A stretch of DNA of 44,268 nucleotides from Caulobacter segnis (GCF_003243465.1 NZ_QFQZ01000038.1:1-44268); one strand, 5' to 3'; counted from the stretch's first letter, positions 7,615 through 16,520 are shown. Made by a program: numbers and translations. Notes: generated by a model from the letters alone, not told the origin.

Positions 7615-7701
7615 ATGGTCTGGGATCGAAAGGCGTTCGAAACCTTGGCGGCGCGCAAAGCCGTCGTCGCGGCCTCCGAGAACATGGCGGGCCGCCCATG
7701 A
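7615..7701 (+). CDS. 28-residue small ORF coupled to nitrate transporter start
   Basis: A 28-codon frame begins ATG GTC TGG GAT after an AGGAAGG Shine-Dalgarno (7599-7605, nine bases before the ATG) and ends with TGA overlapping the transporter ATG (ATGA, 7698-7701). Codons are strongly GC3-biased like the real genes around it, and the peptide looks helical and soluble (it contains RKAFETLAARKAVVAAS). The transporter start itself has little Shine-Dalgarno, so translation of this ORF may deliver ribosomes to it. It lies downstream of the terminator, so it is made only after antitermination. I do not recognise the peptide. Confidence 0.45.
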   Translation: MVWDRKAFETLAARKAVVAASENMAGRP

Positions 7702-8921
7702 TCCCGCGCTCGTTCCTGAAACTGGGACACGCGCCGACCCTGTTCGCCGCGTTCCTGTATTTCGACTTCAGCTTCATGGTGTGGGTCCTGCTGGGCCCGC
7801 TGGGCGTGGCGATCGCCAAGGACCTTGGGCTGTCGCCCGCGCAGAAGGGCCTGATGGTCGCCGTGCCGCTGCTGGCGGGCGCGGGCTTGCGGCTCGTGAA
7901 CGGCGTGCTGGTCGATCACATCGGCCCCAAGCGCACCGGGATCATCGGCCAGCTGATCGTCCTCGCCGGGCTCCTGACCGCCTGGAGACTGGGCGTCCAT
8001 GACTACAGCCACGTTCTGGCGCTGGGCGTCGTGCTGGGCGTCGCTGGGGCGTCCTTCGCCGTCGCCCTGCCCCTGGCCTCGCGCTGGTATCCGCCCGAGC
8101 ATCAGGGCCTGGCGCTCGGCATCGCCGGGGCCGGCAACTCCGGCACCGCCCTGGCGGCGCTGTTCGCCCCCGCCCTGGCCCGATCGTTCGGCTGGACCAA
8201 TGTAATCGGCCTGGCGACGATCCCGCTCGCCGTGGCCTTCCTGGTCTATGTGACCCTGGCCAAGGACGCCCCGAACCAGCCGCCGCCCAAGCGCTGGAGC
8301 GCTTATCTGGACGTGCTGAAGAGCGGCGACGCCTGGTGGCTGATGTTCCTCTACGGCGTGACGTTCGGCGGGTTCTCCGGCCTCGCCTCTTCGCTGACCA
8401 TCTACTTCAACGCCGAATATGGCCTGGACCCGATCGTGGCCGGACTGTTCACGGCCGCTTGCGTGTTCGCCGGCTCTCTCGTCCGGCCGGTCGGGGGCGC
8501 GATCGCAGACCGCGTCGGCGGCGCCCGGGCCCTGATGGGGGTCTATGCGCTGGCCGGCGCCGGCCTGCTGCTCGCAAGCCTGCACCAGCCTCACGCCGGC
8601 GTCGCCCTGGCCATCATCATGCTGTCGATGATGGCGCTGGGAGCCGGGAACGGGGCGGTGTTTCAGCTGGCGCCCCAACGCTTCGGCGCGGAGATCGGCG
8701 TGATCACCGGCCTGGTCGGCGCGGTGGGCGGCGTCGGCGGCTTCTACCTGGCCTCCACCCTGGGCGTGGCCAAGCAGTTGACCGGCTCCTACCAGGCCGG
8801 ACTGGCCGGCTTCGCCGCCCTGGCCCTCGTCGCCCTCGGCGCGCTCGTCTGGCTCAAGGGCCAATGGCGCGAGCGCTGGCCGAGGCTCTCGGGCCGCCCC
8901 CCTGAACTGATCCGGGTTTGA
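7698..8921 (+). CDS. narK: Nitrate/nitrite transporter, MFS (NarK/NasA/NrtP type)
   Basis: 407-residue inner-membrane protein of the nitrate-nitrite porter family with about 12 membrane segments. The nitrate-signature glycine-rich stretches are present: AGAGNSGTALAALFAP in helix 5 and ALGAGNGAVFQLAPQRF in helix 11, together with conserved Arg residues in helices 2 and 8. The ATG at 7698 starts at the usual point for the family (FAAFLYFDFSFMVWVLLGPL follows as helix 1). It overlaps the small ORF by ATGA and precedes nirB by 11 bases. With nrtABC this is a second, secondary nitrate uptake system in the same island. Confidence 0.93.
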   Translation: MIPRSFLKLGHAPTLFAAFLYFDFSFMVWVLLGPLGVAIAKDLGLSPAQKGLMVAVPLLAGAGLRLVNGVLVDHIGPKRTGIIGQLIVLAGLLTAWRLGVHDYSHVLALGVVLGVAGASFAVALPLASRWYPPEHQGLALGIAGAGNSGTALAALFAPALARSFGWTNVIGLATIPLAVAFLVYVTLAKDAPNQPPPKRWSAYLDVLKSGDAWWLMFLYGVTFGGFSGLASSLTIYFNAEYGLDPIVAGLFTAACVFAGSLVRPVGGAIADRVGGARALMGVYALAGAGLLLASLHQPHAGVALAIIMLSMMALGAGNGAVFQLAPQRFGAEIGVITGLVGAVGGVGGFYLASTLGVAKQLTGSYQAGLAGFAALALVALGALVWLKGQWRERWPRLSGRPPELIRV

Positions 8922-8932
8922 AGGAGCGTCGC

Positions 8933-11389
8933 ATGGGACACGCCAAGCAAAAGCTGGTCGTCATCGGCAACGGCATGGCCGGGTGCCGGGCCATCGAGGA
9001 AATCCTCAAGCGGGATCCTGACCGCTACGACATCACCGTCTTCGGGGCCGAGCCCCGGGTGAACTACAACCGCATCATGCTCTCGCCCGTCCTGGCCGGG
9101 GAGAAGCGCTTCGACGAGATCGTCATCAACGACGCGGCCTGGTACGCCGACAACCAAATCACCCTGCACCAGGGGGCCACGGTCACGCGGATCGACCGCC
9201 AAGCCCGGATCGTCGAGGCGGACGGCGCGCCGGCCGCGCCCTATGACAAGCTGATCCTGGCCTGCGGCTCGGACCCGGTGCGCTTGCCCCTGCCCGGACG
9301 AGAGCTCGACGGCGTGGTCACCTTCCGCGACTTGGACGACGTGGACAAGATGATCGCCGCCGCCGACGCGGGCGGCGCGGCCGTCGTGATCGGCGGGGGT
9401 CTTCTGGGACTGGAGGCCGCCTACGGCCTGGCGCGTCGCGGCATGAAAGCCACCGTCGTCCATCTGATGGACGTCCTGATGGAGCGGCAGCTCGACAGCG
9501 CCGCCGGCTATCTTCTGACCGAGGCGCTGAGCGCGCGCGGCGTGAAGACCGAGCTTGGCGCCCAGTCGGAGGAGATCCTCGGCGAGGACGGCCGCGTCAC
9601 CGGCCTGAAGCTGAAGGACGGGCGGGTCCTGCCCTGCTCCATCCTGGTCATGGCGGTCGGGATCCGGCCCAACACCGCGCTGGCCGCGGACGCGGGCCTG
9701 AACTGCGCGCGCGGCGTGGTCGTCGACGACCAGATGCGCACCTCCGATCCGGATATCTTCGCGATCGGCGAGTGCGCCGAGCATCGCGGCGTGGCCTATG
9801 GCCTTGTCGCGCCGATCTGGGACATGTGCCGCGCGCTCGGGACGGTGCTGACCGACGGCGAAGCGGCCTACGAGGGCAGCGTCCTGTCGACCCGCTTGAA
9901 GGTCTCGGGCGTCGACGTCTTCTCCGCGGGCCAGTTCGCCGGCGGCGAGGGCTGCGAGGACGTGGTGTTCCGCGACGCCGGGCGGGGCGTCTATAAGCGC
10001 TTGGTCATCAAGGACAACAAGCTGGCGGGCGCGGTGATGTTCGGCGACGCGGCCGACGGCGCCTGGTATTTCGACCTGATGCGCGCGGGCGCGGACGTCT
10101 CCGACATCCGCGAAACCCTGGTCTTCGGCCAGGCGATCACGGAGGGCCTTCGGGGCCTGGACCCTAGCTCGGCCGTGGCGGCCATGGCCGACACGGCGGA
10201 AATCTGCGGCTGCAACGGCGTCTGCAAAGGACAGATCGTCACCGCGATCAATGCGGGTCTCCAGACCCTGGACAGCGTCCGGGCCGTCACCAAGGCCTCG
10301 GCCTCGTGCGGCTCCTGCACGCCGCTCGTGGAGCAGCTGCTCGCCCTGACCCTCGGGGACGGCTTCCAGAAGGAGACGGGCCCGAAGGCGATCTGCAAGT
10401 GCTCGTCTCACGGCCACGCCGTGGTGCGTGAACGCATTGTCGCCGATGGCCTCAAGTCGCTGCCGGCGGTCATGCAGGCCCTGGAGTGGAAGACGCCCGA
10501 CGGCTGCGCGACCTGCCGTCCAGCCCTTAACTACTACCTGCTGTGCGCCTGGCCCGGCGAATATGTCGACGACAAGCAGAGCCGCTTCATCAACGAGCGG
10601 GTGCACGCCAACATCCAGAAGGACGGCACCTACTCGGTGGTGCCGCGCATGTGGGGCGGCGTCACCTCGCCGTCGGAGCTGCGCGCCATCGCCGACGTGG
10701 CCGACAAGTTCCAGATCCCGATGGTGAAGGTCACCGGCGGCCAGCGCATCGACCTGCTGGGCGTCAAGAAGGATGACCTGCCCGCCGTCTGGGCCGATCT
10801 GAACGCGGCCGGCATGGTCTCGGGACACGCCTACGCCAAGGGGCTGCGCACGGTGAAGACCTGCGTCGGCTCCGAATGGTGCCGGTTCGGCACGCAGGAC
10901 TCCACGGGTCTCGGCGTGCGCCTCGAAAAGGTCATGTGGGGCTCCTGGGCCCCGGCCAAGGTCAAGCTCGCGGTGTCGGGCTGCCCCCGCAACTGCGCCG
11001 AGGCGACGTGCAAGGACTTCGGGGTCATCTGCGTCGACAGCGGCTACGAGATCCACATCGGCGGCGCCGCGGGCCTGCATATCCAGGGGACCCAACTGCT
11101 GACCCGGGTGGCCACGGAGGACGAGGCCGTCTGGGTGATCTGCGCCGCCACCCAGATGTACCGGGAGGGCGGGTTCTACCTGGAGCGGGTCTACAAGTGG
11201 ATGGACCGGGTGGGCCTGGAGGCCATCCGCTCGGCCATGGAAGATCCCGAGCGCCGCCGGGCCTACTACGACCGCTTCATCTACTCGCAACGCTTCTCGC
11301 GCGTGGACCCCTGGGCCGAGCGCGTGGCCGGCCGCGACGCCGGCGAGTTCAGCCCCCTGGCCCGCAGCATGGAGCTCGCCGACGCATGA
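8933..11389 (+). CDS. nirB: Assimilatory nitrite reductase [NAD(P)H], large subunit
   Basis: 818 residues; reduces nitrite to ammonium with six electrons from NAD(P)H. Domains in order: FAD-binding (VVIGNGMAG near residue 9), NAD-binding (VVIGGGLLGLEAAYG), a BFD-type [2Fe-2S] domain (CGCNGVCKG near 425 and SCGSC), a second Cys cluster (CKC, CATC), and a sulfite/nitrite-reductase domain with siroheme-[4Fe-4S] ligands Cys644, Cys650, Cys684 and Cys688 (TCVGSEWC and SGCPRNC). The ATG at 8933 has AAGGAG seven bases upstream; a TTG at 8918 overlaps that site and is rejected. The stop overlaps the nirD start (ATGA). Confidence 0.97.
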   Translation: MGHAKQKLVVIGNGMAGCRAIEEILKRDPDRYDITVFGAEPRVNYNRIMLSPVLAGEKRFDEIVINDAAWYADNQITLHQGATVTRIDRQARIVEADGAPAAPYDKLILACGSDPVRLPLPGRELDGVVTFRDLDDVDKMIAAADAGGAAVVIGGGLLGLEAAYGLARRGMKATVVHLMDVLMERQLDSAAGYLLTEALSARGVKTELGAQSEEILGEDGRVTGLKLKDGRVLPCSILVMAVGIRPNTALAADAGLNCARGVVVDDQMRTSDPDIFAIGECAEHRGVAYGLVAPIWDMCRALGTVLTDGEAAYEGSVLSTRLKVSGVDVFSAGQFAGGEGCEDVVFRDAGRGVYKRLVIKDNKLAGAVMFGDAADGAWYFDLMRAGADVSDIRETLVFGQAITEGLRGLDPSSAVAAMADTAEICGCNGVCKGQIVTAINAGLQTLDSVRAVTKASASCGSCTPLVEQLLALTLGDGFQKETGPKAICKCSSHGHAVVRERIVADGLKSLPAVMQALEWKTPDGCATCRPALNYYLLCAWPGEYVDDKQSRFINERVHANIQKDGTYSVVPRMWGGVTSPSELRAIADVADKFQIPMVKVTGGQRIDLLGVKKDDLPAVWADLNAAGMVSGHAYAKGLRTVKTCVGSEWCRFGTQDSTGLGVRLEKVMWGSWAPAKVKLAVSGCPRNCAEATCKDFGVICVDSGYEIHIGGAAGLHIQGTQLLTRVATEDEAVWVICAATQMYREGGFYLERVYKWMDRVGLEAIRSAMEDPERRRAYYDRFIYSQRFSRVDPWAERVAGRDAGEFSPLARSMELADA

Positions 11390-11721
11390 CCCTGATGCCG
11401 TCTCCCCAAGACTTCTGGATCGATGTCGGCGCCGTCACCGATATCCCGCGCCGAGGCGCGCGACGCGTGGCCACCCCGAATGGCGACATCGCCGTCTTCA
11501 GGACCGGCGACGGCGAAGTCTTCGCCCTGCGCGACAAGTGCCCCCACAAGGGCGGCCCGCTGAGCCAGGGCATCGTGCATGGCGCCGCCGTCACCTGCCC
11601 GCTCCACGCCTGGAACATCGACCTGGCCTCGGGCGAGGCGCTGGGCGCCGACGCGGGCAAGGGTTGCGCGCCGCGTGTTCCGGTGCGCGTCGAGGACGGC
11701 CGCATCTATCTGGGACGCTAG
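11386..11721 (+). CDS. nirD: Nitrite reductase small subunit, Rieske-like
   Basis: 111 residues, partner of NirB. It has a complete Rieske [2Fe-2S] ligand set: Cys52-x-His54 (CPHKGGPLS) and Cys71-x2-His74 (CPLHAW). Some enterobacterial NirD proteins lack these ligands, so this one probably carries a cluster. The start ATG overlaps the nirB stop by four bases, indicating translational coupling; five bases separate it from nasA. Confidence 0.93.
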   Translation: MTLMPSPQDFWIDVGAVTDIPRRGARRVATPNGDIAVFRTGDGEVFALRDKCPHKGGPLSQGIVHGAAVTCPLHAWNIDLASGEALGADAGKGCAPRVPVRVEDGRIYLGR

Positions 11722-11726
11722 GCGCG

Positions 11727-14381
11727 ATGGCCGACGGCTCGCGCTCGACCTTGGTGAAGACCACCTGCCCCTATTGCGGGGTCGGCTGCGGCGTGGCCGC
11801 CGCCAGCGTCGGCGGGCGCTCGATCGTGGTGGAAGGCGACGGGCTCCACCCGTCCAACCTCGGCCGACTTTGTTCGAAGGGCGCGGCCTTGGGCAAGACC
11901 GTCGGGCTGGAGGGCCGGCTCCTCCATCCGGAGATCCATGGCCGGCGTGTCAGCTGGGACAGAGCGTCCGCGCGGATCGCCTCGGCGCTGTCCAGGACCA
12001 TCGCCAAGCATGGCCCCGACAGCGTGGCCTTCTACGTGTCCGGCCAGTTGCTGACCGAGGACTACTACGCCGCCAACAAGCTGATGAAGGGCTTTATCGG
12101 CAGCGGCAATATCGACACCAACTCGCGTCTCTGCATGGCCAGCGCGGTGATGGCGCACAAGCAGGCCTTCGGCGCGGACCTGGTCCCCGGCTGCTACGAA
12201 GACCTCGAGCTGGCGGACCTGATCGTGTTCAGCGGCCACAACGCCGCCTGGACCCATCCCGTGCTCGTGCGGCGCATGGAGGCCGCGCGGGCCAGGGGTC
12301 AGCGATGGGTCTGCATCGATCCGCGGCGCACCGACACCGCCGAAGCCTCCGATGTGCATCTGGCCATCGCGCCCCAGACCGACGTGCGGCTCTGGAACGG
12401 CCTGCTGGCCGACCTGATGCGCAGGGACGCCGTGGACCGCGCCTACCTCGCCGCCCACGTCAGCGGCTACGAGGCCGTCGAGACCGCGCTCGCCCAGGCG
12501 GACCAATCGCCGAGCGCCGTGGCGGCCGACTGCGGGGTCGCCGAAGCGGACCTGCGCGCCTTCTTCGACCTTTTCGCCCAGACGCCCAGGACCGTCAGCC
12601 TGTTCTCCATGGGCGCCAACCAGTCCGCCCAGGGCGTGGCCAAGGGCTTGTCGATCATCAACGCGCACCTGGTGACGGGCCGGATCGGCAAGCCCGGGGC
12701 GGCGCCGTTCTCGATCACCGGCCAGCCCAACGCCATGGGCGGGCGCGAGACCGGCGGCATGGCCACGACCCTGGCGGCCCATCTGGATTTCAGCGCCGAG
12801 GATTGCGCCAAGGCCCAGCGCTTCTGGTCGTCGCCGACGATCGCCAGCGCCCCGGGGCTGAAGGCCGTCGAGATGTTCGAGGCCATGCGCGAGGGTCAGG
12901 TCAAGGCCATCTGGATCATGGCCACCAATCCGGCCGTCTCCATGCCCGACGCCGGACGTGTCCGCGAAGCGCTCGCCAAGTGTCCGCTGGTCATCGTCTC
13001 AGAGGCCATAACCGAGACCGACACCACGGCCTTCGCCCACATAAAGCTGCCCGCCCTGACCTGGGGCGAGCGCGACGGGACGGTGACCAACTCCGAACGC
13101 CGGATCTCGCGCCAGCGGCCGATGTTCGCGCCGCCCGGAGAGGCGCGCGCCGATTGGGCGATCATCGCCGACATCGCGTCTCGGATGGGATTTGGCGACG
13201 CCTTTTCCTGGCGCTCTTCGGCCGAGGTGTTCCGCGAATACGCCCGCATGACCGCGTTCGAGAACCGGGGCGAGCGGTTCCTGGACATCGGCGCCCTGGG
13301 GCGGGCCGATTACGATGCGCTCCCGCCGACCCAGTGGCCGGTCACTGATGGCGGCGGCGTGGCGCGCCTCTTCACCGATGGCCGCTTCGCCACCCCCGAT
13401 GGCCGCGCCCGGATGGTTCCGGTGCTGCCGGCGGCGCCGGCCTCGCCGACCGACGGAAGCTTTCCGCTGGCGCTGAACACCGGCCGCGTTCGCGACCAAT
13501 GGCACACCATGAACCGCTCGGCCCTGGCGCCCGAGCTGAACCGCCACACGCCCGAGCCCTATGTCGAAATGCACCCCGTCGATGCGCGCGAGGCGGGCCT
13601 GGCCGACGGCATGCTCGCGCGCGTTCGCACCCCGCGCGGCGAGGCCGTCGCCATCGCCAAGGTCACCGACCGCCAGCGCCCAGGCTCCCTCTTCATGCCG
13701 ATGCACTGGACCACGACCCACGCGGCGCAGGGCAGGACCAACCATCTGATCGGCCCCGAGCGAGACGCCGCCTCGGGCCAGCCCGAGTTCAAGCACACCC
13801 CGGCGCGGCTGTCGGCCTGGCGCGACACCTGGCGCGGCGCGTTCTTCGCCCGGCGTCGATACGACTGCCCCGCAGGTTCGTCCCTGATCTGGCGACGTAT
13901 CGTTCGCGAAAGCTGCCACCTGCACGAATTCGCCGGCCGGGGCGACGAGGCCGAGCGCCAGGACGTCGCCAGACGGCTCGGGGCGGGGGCCGGCGGCGAG
14001 ATGATCAGCCTCGACGATCCGGCCAGAGGCGTCTTTCGGCGCGCCTGGATCGAAGACGGCCGTCTCGAGCGCGCGCTTTTCATAACCCTGGGCGCGCTGC
14101 CGCCGCGTGACTGGCTGGCCGGGCTCTTTTCGGCCGACCAGATCGGCGCCGCCGAACGCGCGGCCTTGCTTGCCGGTCGCCCCCCTGGCGCCGGCGCCGA
14201 TCCCGGCCCGCTGGTCTGCGCCTGCGCGAATGTCGGCGCTCACCAGATCACGCGCGCCCAGCGGGCCGGCGCGGACACCGTCGACGACATCACCAAGGCC
14301 ACCGGCGCCGGCGGCGGCTGTGGCTCTTGCCGCGTGGAAATCGCTAGCCTGATCAAAGAGAAGGAAGCCGCGGATGCTTGA
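11727..14381 (+). CDS. nasA: Assimilatory nitrate reductase catalytic subunit
   Basis: 884-residue molybdopterin oxidoreductase that reduces nitrate to nitrite in the cytoplasm (no signal peptide). The N-terminal [4Fe-4S] motif uses Cys14, Cys17, Cys21 and Cys49 (TCPYCGVGC ... LCSKG). Cys136 in TNSRLCMAS is the likely Mo ligand. Molybdopterin-binding domains continue to about residue 700 (VCIDPRRTDTAE, MPMHWTTTHAAQGRTNHLI). A C-terminal BFD-like [2Fe-2S] domain (about 826-875, VCACANVG and GGCGSC) probably accepts electrons. No NasB/NasC-type reductase gene is present in the operon, so the electron donor is not evident. The final bases overlap cobA by 8. Confidence 0.95.
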   Translation: MADGSRSTLVKTTCPYCGVGCGVAAASVGGRSIVVEGDGLHPSNLGRLCSKGAALGKTVGLEGRLLHPEIHGRRVSWDRASARIASALSRTIAKHGPDSVAFYVSGQLLTEDYYAANKLMKGFIGSGNIDTNSRLCMASAVMAHKQAFGADLVPGCYEDLELADLIVFSGHNAAWTHPVLVRRMEAARARGQRWVCIDPRRTDTAEASDVHLAIAPQTDVRLWNGLLADLMRRDAVDRAYLAAHVSGYEAVETALAQADQSPSAVAADCGVAEADLRAFFDLFAQTPRTVSLFSMGANQSAQGVAKGLSIINAHLVTGRIGKPGAAPFSITGQPNAMGGRETGGMATTLAAHLDFSAEDCAKAQRFWSSPTIASAPGLKAVEMFEAMREGQVKAIWIMATNPAVSMPDAGRVREALAKCPLVIVSEAITETDTTAFAHIKLPALTWGERDGTVTNSERRISRQRPMFAPPGEARADWAIIADIASRMGFGDAFSWRSSAEVFREYARMTAFENRGERFLDIGALGRADYDALPPTQWPVTDGGGVARLFTDGRFATPDGRARMVPVLPAAPASPTDGSFPLALNTGRVRDQWHTMNRSALAPELNRHTPEPYVEMHPVDAREAGLADGMLARVRTPRGEAVAIAKVTDRQRPGSLFMPMHWTTTHAAQGRTNHLIGPERDAASGQPEFKHTPARLSAWRDTWRGAFFARRRYDCPAGSSLIWRRIVRESCHLHEFAGRGDEAERQDVARRLGAGAGGEMISLDDPARGVFRRAWIEDGRLERALFITLGALPPRDWLAGLFSADQIGAAERAALLAGRPPGAGADPGPLVCACANVGAHQITRAQRAGADTVDDITKATGAGGGCGSCRVEIASLIKEKEAADA

Positions 14382-15147
14382 GAACAAGGTCATGCTGGTG
14401 GGCGCCGGGCCGGGTCCAGCGGATCTTCTGACCTTCCGCGCGGCGCGGATCATCGGACAGGCCGAGGCGCTGCTCTATGACGCCCTGGTCAGCGAGGAGG
14501 TCCTGTCCCTGGCGCCGGCCCGATGCCTGCGCATCCAGACCGGAAAGCGCGCCGGCGCGAAGACCTCAATGCCGCAGAACACCATCAATCGGCTGATGCT
14601 GCGGCTGGCGCGGCGCGGGCTCAGAGTGGTGCGGCTGAAGGGTGGCGATCCGTCGGTGTTCGGCCGCGTCGGCGAAGAGCTCGCCTTCCTGCGCGCCCAC
14701 GGGGTGTCTGGCGAAGTCGTCCCCGGCGTCACCGCCGCCAGCGCCGCGGCGGCGCAATTCGGCTTTCCCCTCACCCATCGCGGCGAGGCGCGGCGGATCC
14801 TCTACGCCACTGCGCGCGTCGACAACGGCTCGGTCCTGATCGACGGCTGGAGCGCCGCCAAGGACCCCGAGACGACGCTGGCCCTCTACATGGGTCGCGA
14901 TCAGGTGGGGGCCGTCGCCGCGGAGCTGATGGCTCAGGGCCGTCGCGCCGACACCCCCGCCCTGGCCGTCGAGAACGCCGGCGCGCCCGACGCCCGGGCG
15001 ATCGCCACCACCCTGGCCACCGCGGCGCAGGCCCTCGCCGCCGCCTCGCCGACCGGGCCGGTCGTCCTCGTCATCGGCGATGTCGTGGCCCGTGCGGAGG
15101 TCTGGTCCGACGCGGCCCTCCCCTGCGCCAAGCGGGCGGCGCCATGA
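14374..15147 (+). CDS. cobA: Uroporphyrinogen-III C-methyltransferase (siroheme synthesis)
   Basis: 257 residues; adds two methyl groups from SAM to uroporphyrinogen III giving precorrin-2, the precursor of the siroheme needed by NirB. The SUMT motifs are clear: GAGPGPADLLT, the LKGGDPSVFGR loop, VVPGVTAASAAAAQFGFPLTHR and the substrate segment LALYMGRDQ. It is a single-domain SUMT, without the CysG dehydrogenase/ferrochelatase part. It overlaps nasA by 8 bases and the following gene by ATGA, so it is part of the nitrate operon. Confidence 0.94.
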   Translation: MLENKVMLVGAGPGPADLLTFRAARIIGQAEALLYDALVSEEVLSLAPARCLRIQTGKRAGAKTSMPQNTINRLMLRLARRGLRVVRLKGGDPSVFGRVGEELAFLRAHGVSGEVVPGVTAASAAAAQFGFPLTHRGEARRILYATARVDNGSVLIDGWSAAKDPETTLALYMGRDQVGAVAAELMAQGRRADTPALAVENAGAPDARAIATTLATAAQALAAASPTGPVVLVIGDVVARAEVWSDAALPCAKRAAP

Positions 15148-15662
15148 TGGGCTCGCCGTCCCAGACTCAGCACGCCCGCCTGTTCGCGTTCGAGCAGGAC
15201 TTCGTGGACAGCCTGCGCTGCGTCCCCATGGCCGTGCGGTTCAAGCTGGACCGGGTGGGGATCAAGTTGACGCTTCGCCAATGGAGCCGCCTCACGCGCC
15301 AGGACCGCCAGGAGCTTTTGCTCAGTCCGTGCTCGTCCGACCGCGAGGTCGCGCGTTGGCGCGCCCTGCTCGAGACCCTCGTGGCGCTGCGCGCCGACGA
15401 GCCCATCAAGCCCTTGCCGCCCATCGATGACGCCCCCTGGGAGAGGGTCGGCGAAGTTCCCGCGGCCGTGGCGACCTTCGCCCTGTCGAAGGGATTGACG
15501 CCGCCCCCACTCGAGGCTTGGCGCGCCCTCGCGCTTCTGGAGCGCTATGCGCTCGTGAAGCTCAGCCGCGAAGGTCACGACAACGTCAACTTCGCCCCCG
15601 CCCTGCGCGAGTTTGGGCTCGGGGCCTTGGATGTTGGGACGTGCGAACCGGTCGCCTGCTAG
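15144..15662 (+). CDS. Nitrate reductase-associated protein (NRAP-like)
   Basis: 172-residue soluble protein with no catalytic motif I can name. It matches what I know of the small 'nitrate reductase associated protein' family found beside assimilatory nitrate reductases: an N-terminal FAFEQDFVDSLRCVPMAVRFKLDRVGIKL segment and a Trp/Leu-rich helical middle. Its biochemical role is unknown to me. Of two adjacent ATGs (15144, 15147) the first overlaps the cobA stop as ATGA and is preferred. It is the last gene of the unit and shares a CTAG stop tetranucleotide with convergent rutR. Confidence 0.75.
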   Translation: MMGSPSQTQHARLFAFEQDFVDSLRCVPMAVRFKLDRVGIKLTLRQWSRLTRQDRQELLLSPCSSDREVARWRALLETLVALRADEPIKPLPPIDDAPWERVGEVPAAVATFALSKGLTPPPLEAWRALALLERYALVKLSREGHDNVNFAPALREFGLGALDVGTCEPVAC

Positions 15663-16411
15663 CGCGGCCGGACGCCCTCCAAAACCAGGGCCGTGACCGC
15701 TGTCGCGGTGTCTTCCATGAAGCCCTTGTCGGACAGGGATGCGCCCGTCAGCGCCCGCACCTGAACGGCGAAGTCGGCATAGTGCTGGGTCAGGGCCCAG
15801 ATGGCGAAGATCAGATGCGTCGGCTCGACGGGCGCCAGCCTGCCCGCCGCGACCCAGGCGCGGACCACGGCGACCTTGGCGTCGAACACCGCCTTCAGGG
15901 GGCCGGCCAGGACCGGCTTCAACAGCGGCGCGCCCCGCAGCATCTCCAGGGCGAACAGGCGCGAGACCTCCGGATGGTCGCGGCTCATCGCCAGCTTGGC
16001 CGCGATCAAGGCGCCGATCGCCTCCGCCGGGTCGTCCTCCGACCGGAAACTGGCCAGCGGCGCCAACCATCGCGACAGCCCCTGCTCCAGCACCGCGACG
16101 TAAAGCGCGTCCTTGGAAGGGTAGTAGTAGAGCAGATTGGCCTTCGACAGTCCCGCCGCGCGGGCGATGGCGTCGACGCTGGCGCCCTCCAGGCCCAGGC
16201 GCGCGAACACCGACAGCGCCGCCGCCAGGATCGAGGCCCTGCGGGCTTCGCCGGCCTGGGCGCGGCGGCCGCCGAACGCAGCCGCCTCCGCCTCTTCGCC
16301 CGCCGATTGGGCGGCCTTGATCAGAGCGCGGGCGCCGGAGGTCGCTGCGCCGCCGCCGCGCGCCGAGGTCTTGCGCGGCGGCTTGACGGACTTGGCGGCG
16401 GGACCGGTCAT
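15659..16411 (-). CDS. rutR: RutR, TetR-family pyrimidine regulator
   Basis: 250 residues. A lysine/alanine-rich N-terminal extension (about 1-55) precedes a TetR helix-turn-helix (SILAAALSVFARLGLEGASV ... GLSKANLLYYYPSKDALY) and a RutR-type ligand domain with the well-conserved stretch IFAIWALTQHYADFAVQVRA and ending EGVRPR as in E. coli RutR. In E. coli RutR binds uracil or thymine and then leaves its operators; the same is inferred here from two RutR boxes in the divergent region. The protein is about 40 residues longer than E. coli RutR, all at the N-terminus, so a later start cannot be excluded. Confidence 0.9.
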   Translation of the reverse strand: MTGPAAKSVKPPRKTSARGGGAATSGARALIKAAQSAGEEAEAAAFGGRRAQAGEARRASILAAALSVFARLGLEGASVDAIARAAGLSKANLLYYYPSKDALYVAVLEQGLSRWLAPLASFRSEDDPAEAIGALIAAKLAMSRDHPEVSRLFALEMLRGAPLLKPVLAGPLKAVFDAKVAVVRAWVAAGRLAPVEPTHLIFAIWALTQHYADFAVQVRALTGASLSDKGFMEDTATAVTALVLEGVRPR

Positions 16412-16424
16412 CGGCTCTCGAACT

Positions 16425-16459
16425 TGGACCAAATGGTCAAACCTGGACCAGATGGTTCG
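16425..16459. promoter_or_regulatory. Two RutR operator boxes between rutR and rutB
   Basis: TGGACCAAATGGTCAA (16425-16440) and TGGACCAGATGGTTCG (16444-16459) closely fit the RutR palindrome TTGACCAnnTGGTCAA. They are 19 bp apart, nearly two helical turns, and lie 14 bp from the rutR start and about 60 bp from the rutB start, suitable for repression of both directions. Confidence 0.85.
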
Positions 16460-16520
16460 GATTGCGACGTTCGCCGGGATGGTATTCCATGCGGGCCGGA
16501 CATCACAAGGAGCCGCCTTT

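Noticed and set aside
7444..7701. An 85-residue plus-strand frame across leader 2
   Set aside because: It would translate through P1, P2 and the terminator; only the last 28 codons, with their own ribosome site, look real.
5910..8864. A 984-residue minus-strand open frame across nasT, nasS and the transporter
   Set aside because: Composition (Gly/Gln/Arg/His-rich, no domains) is that of antisense to GC-biased genes; it also covers the ANTAR leader and terminator.
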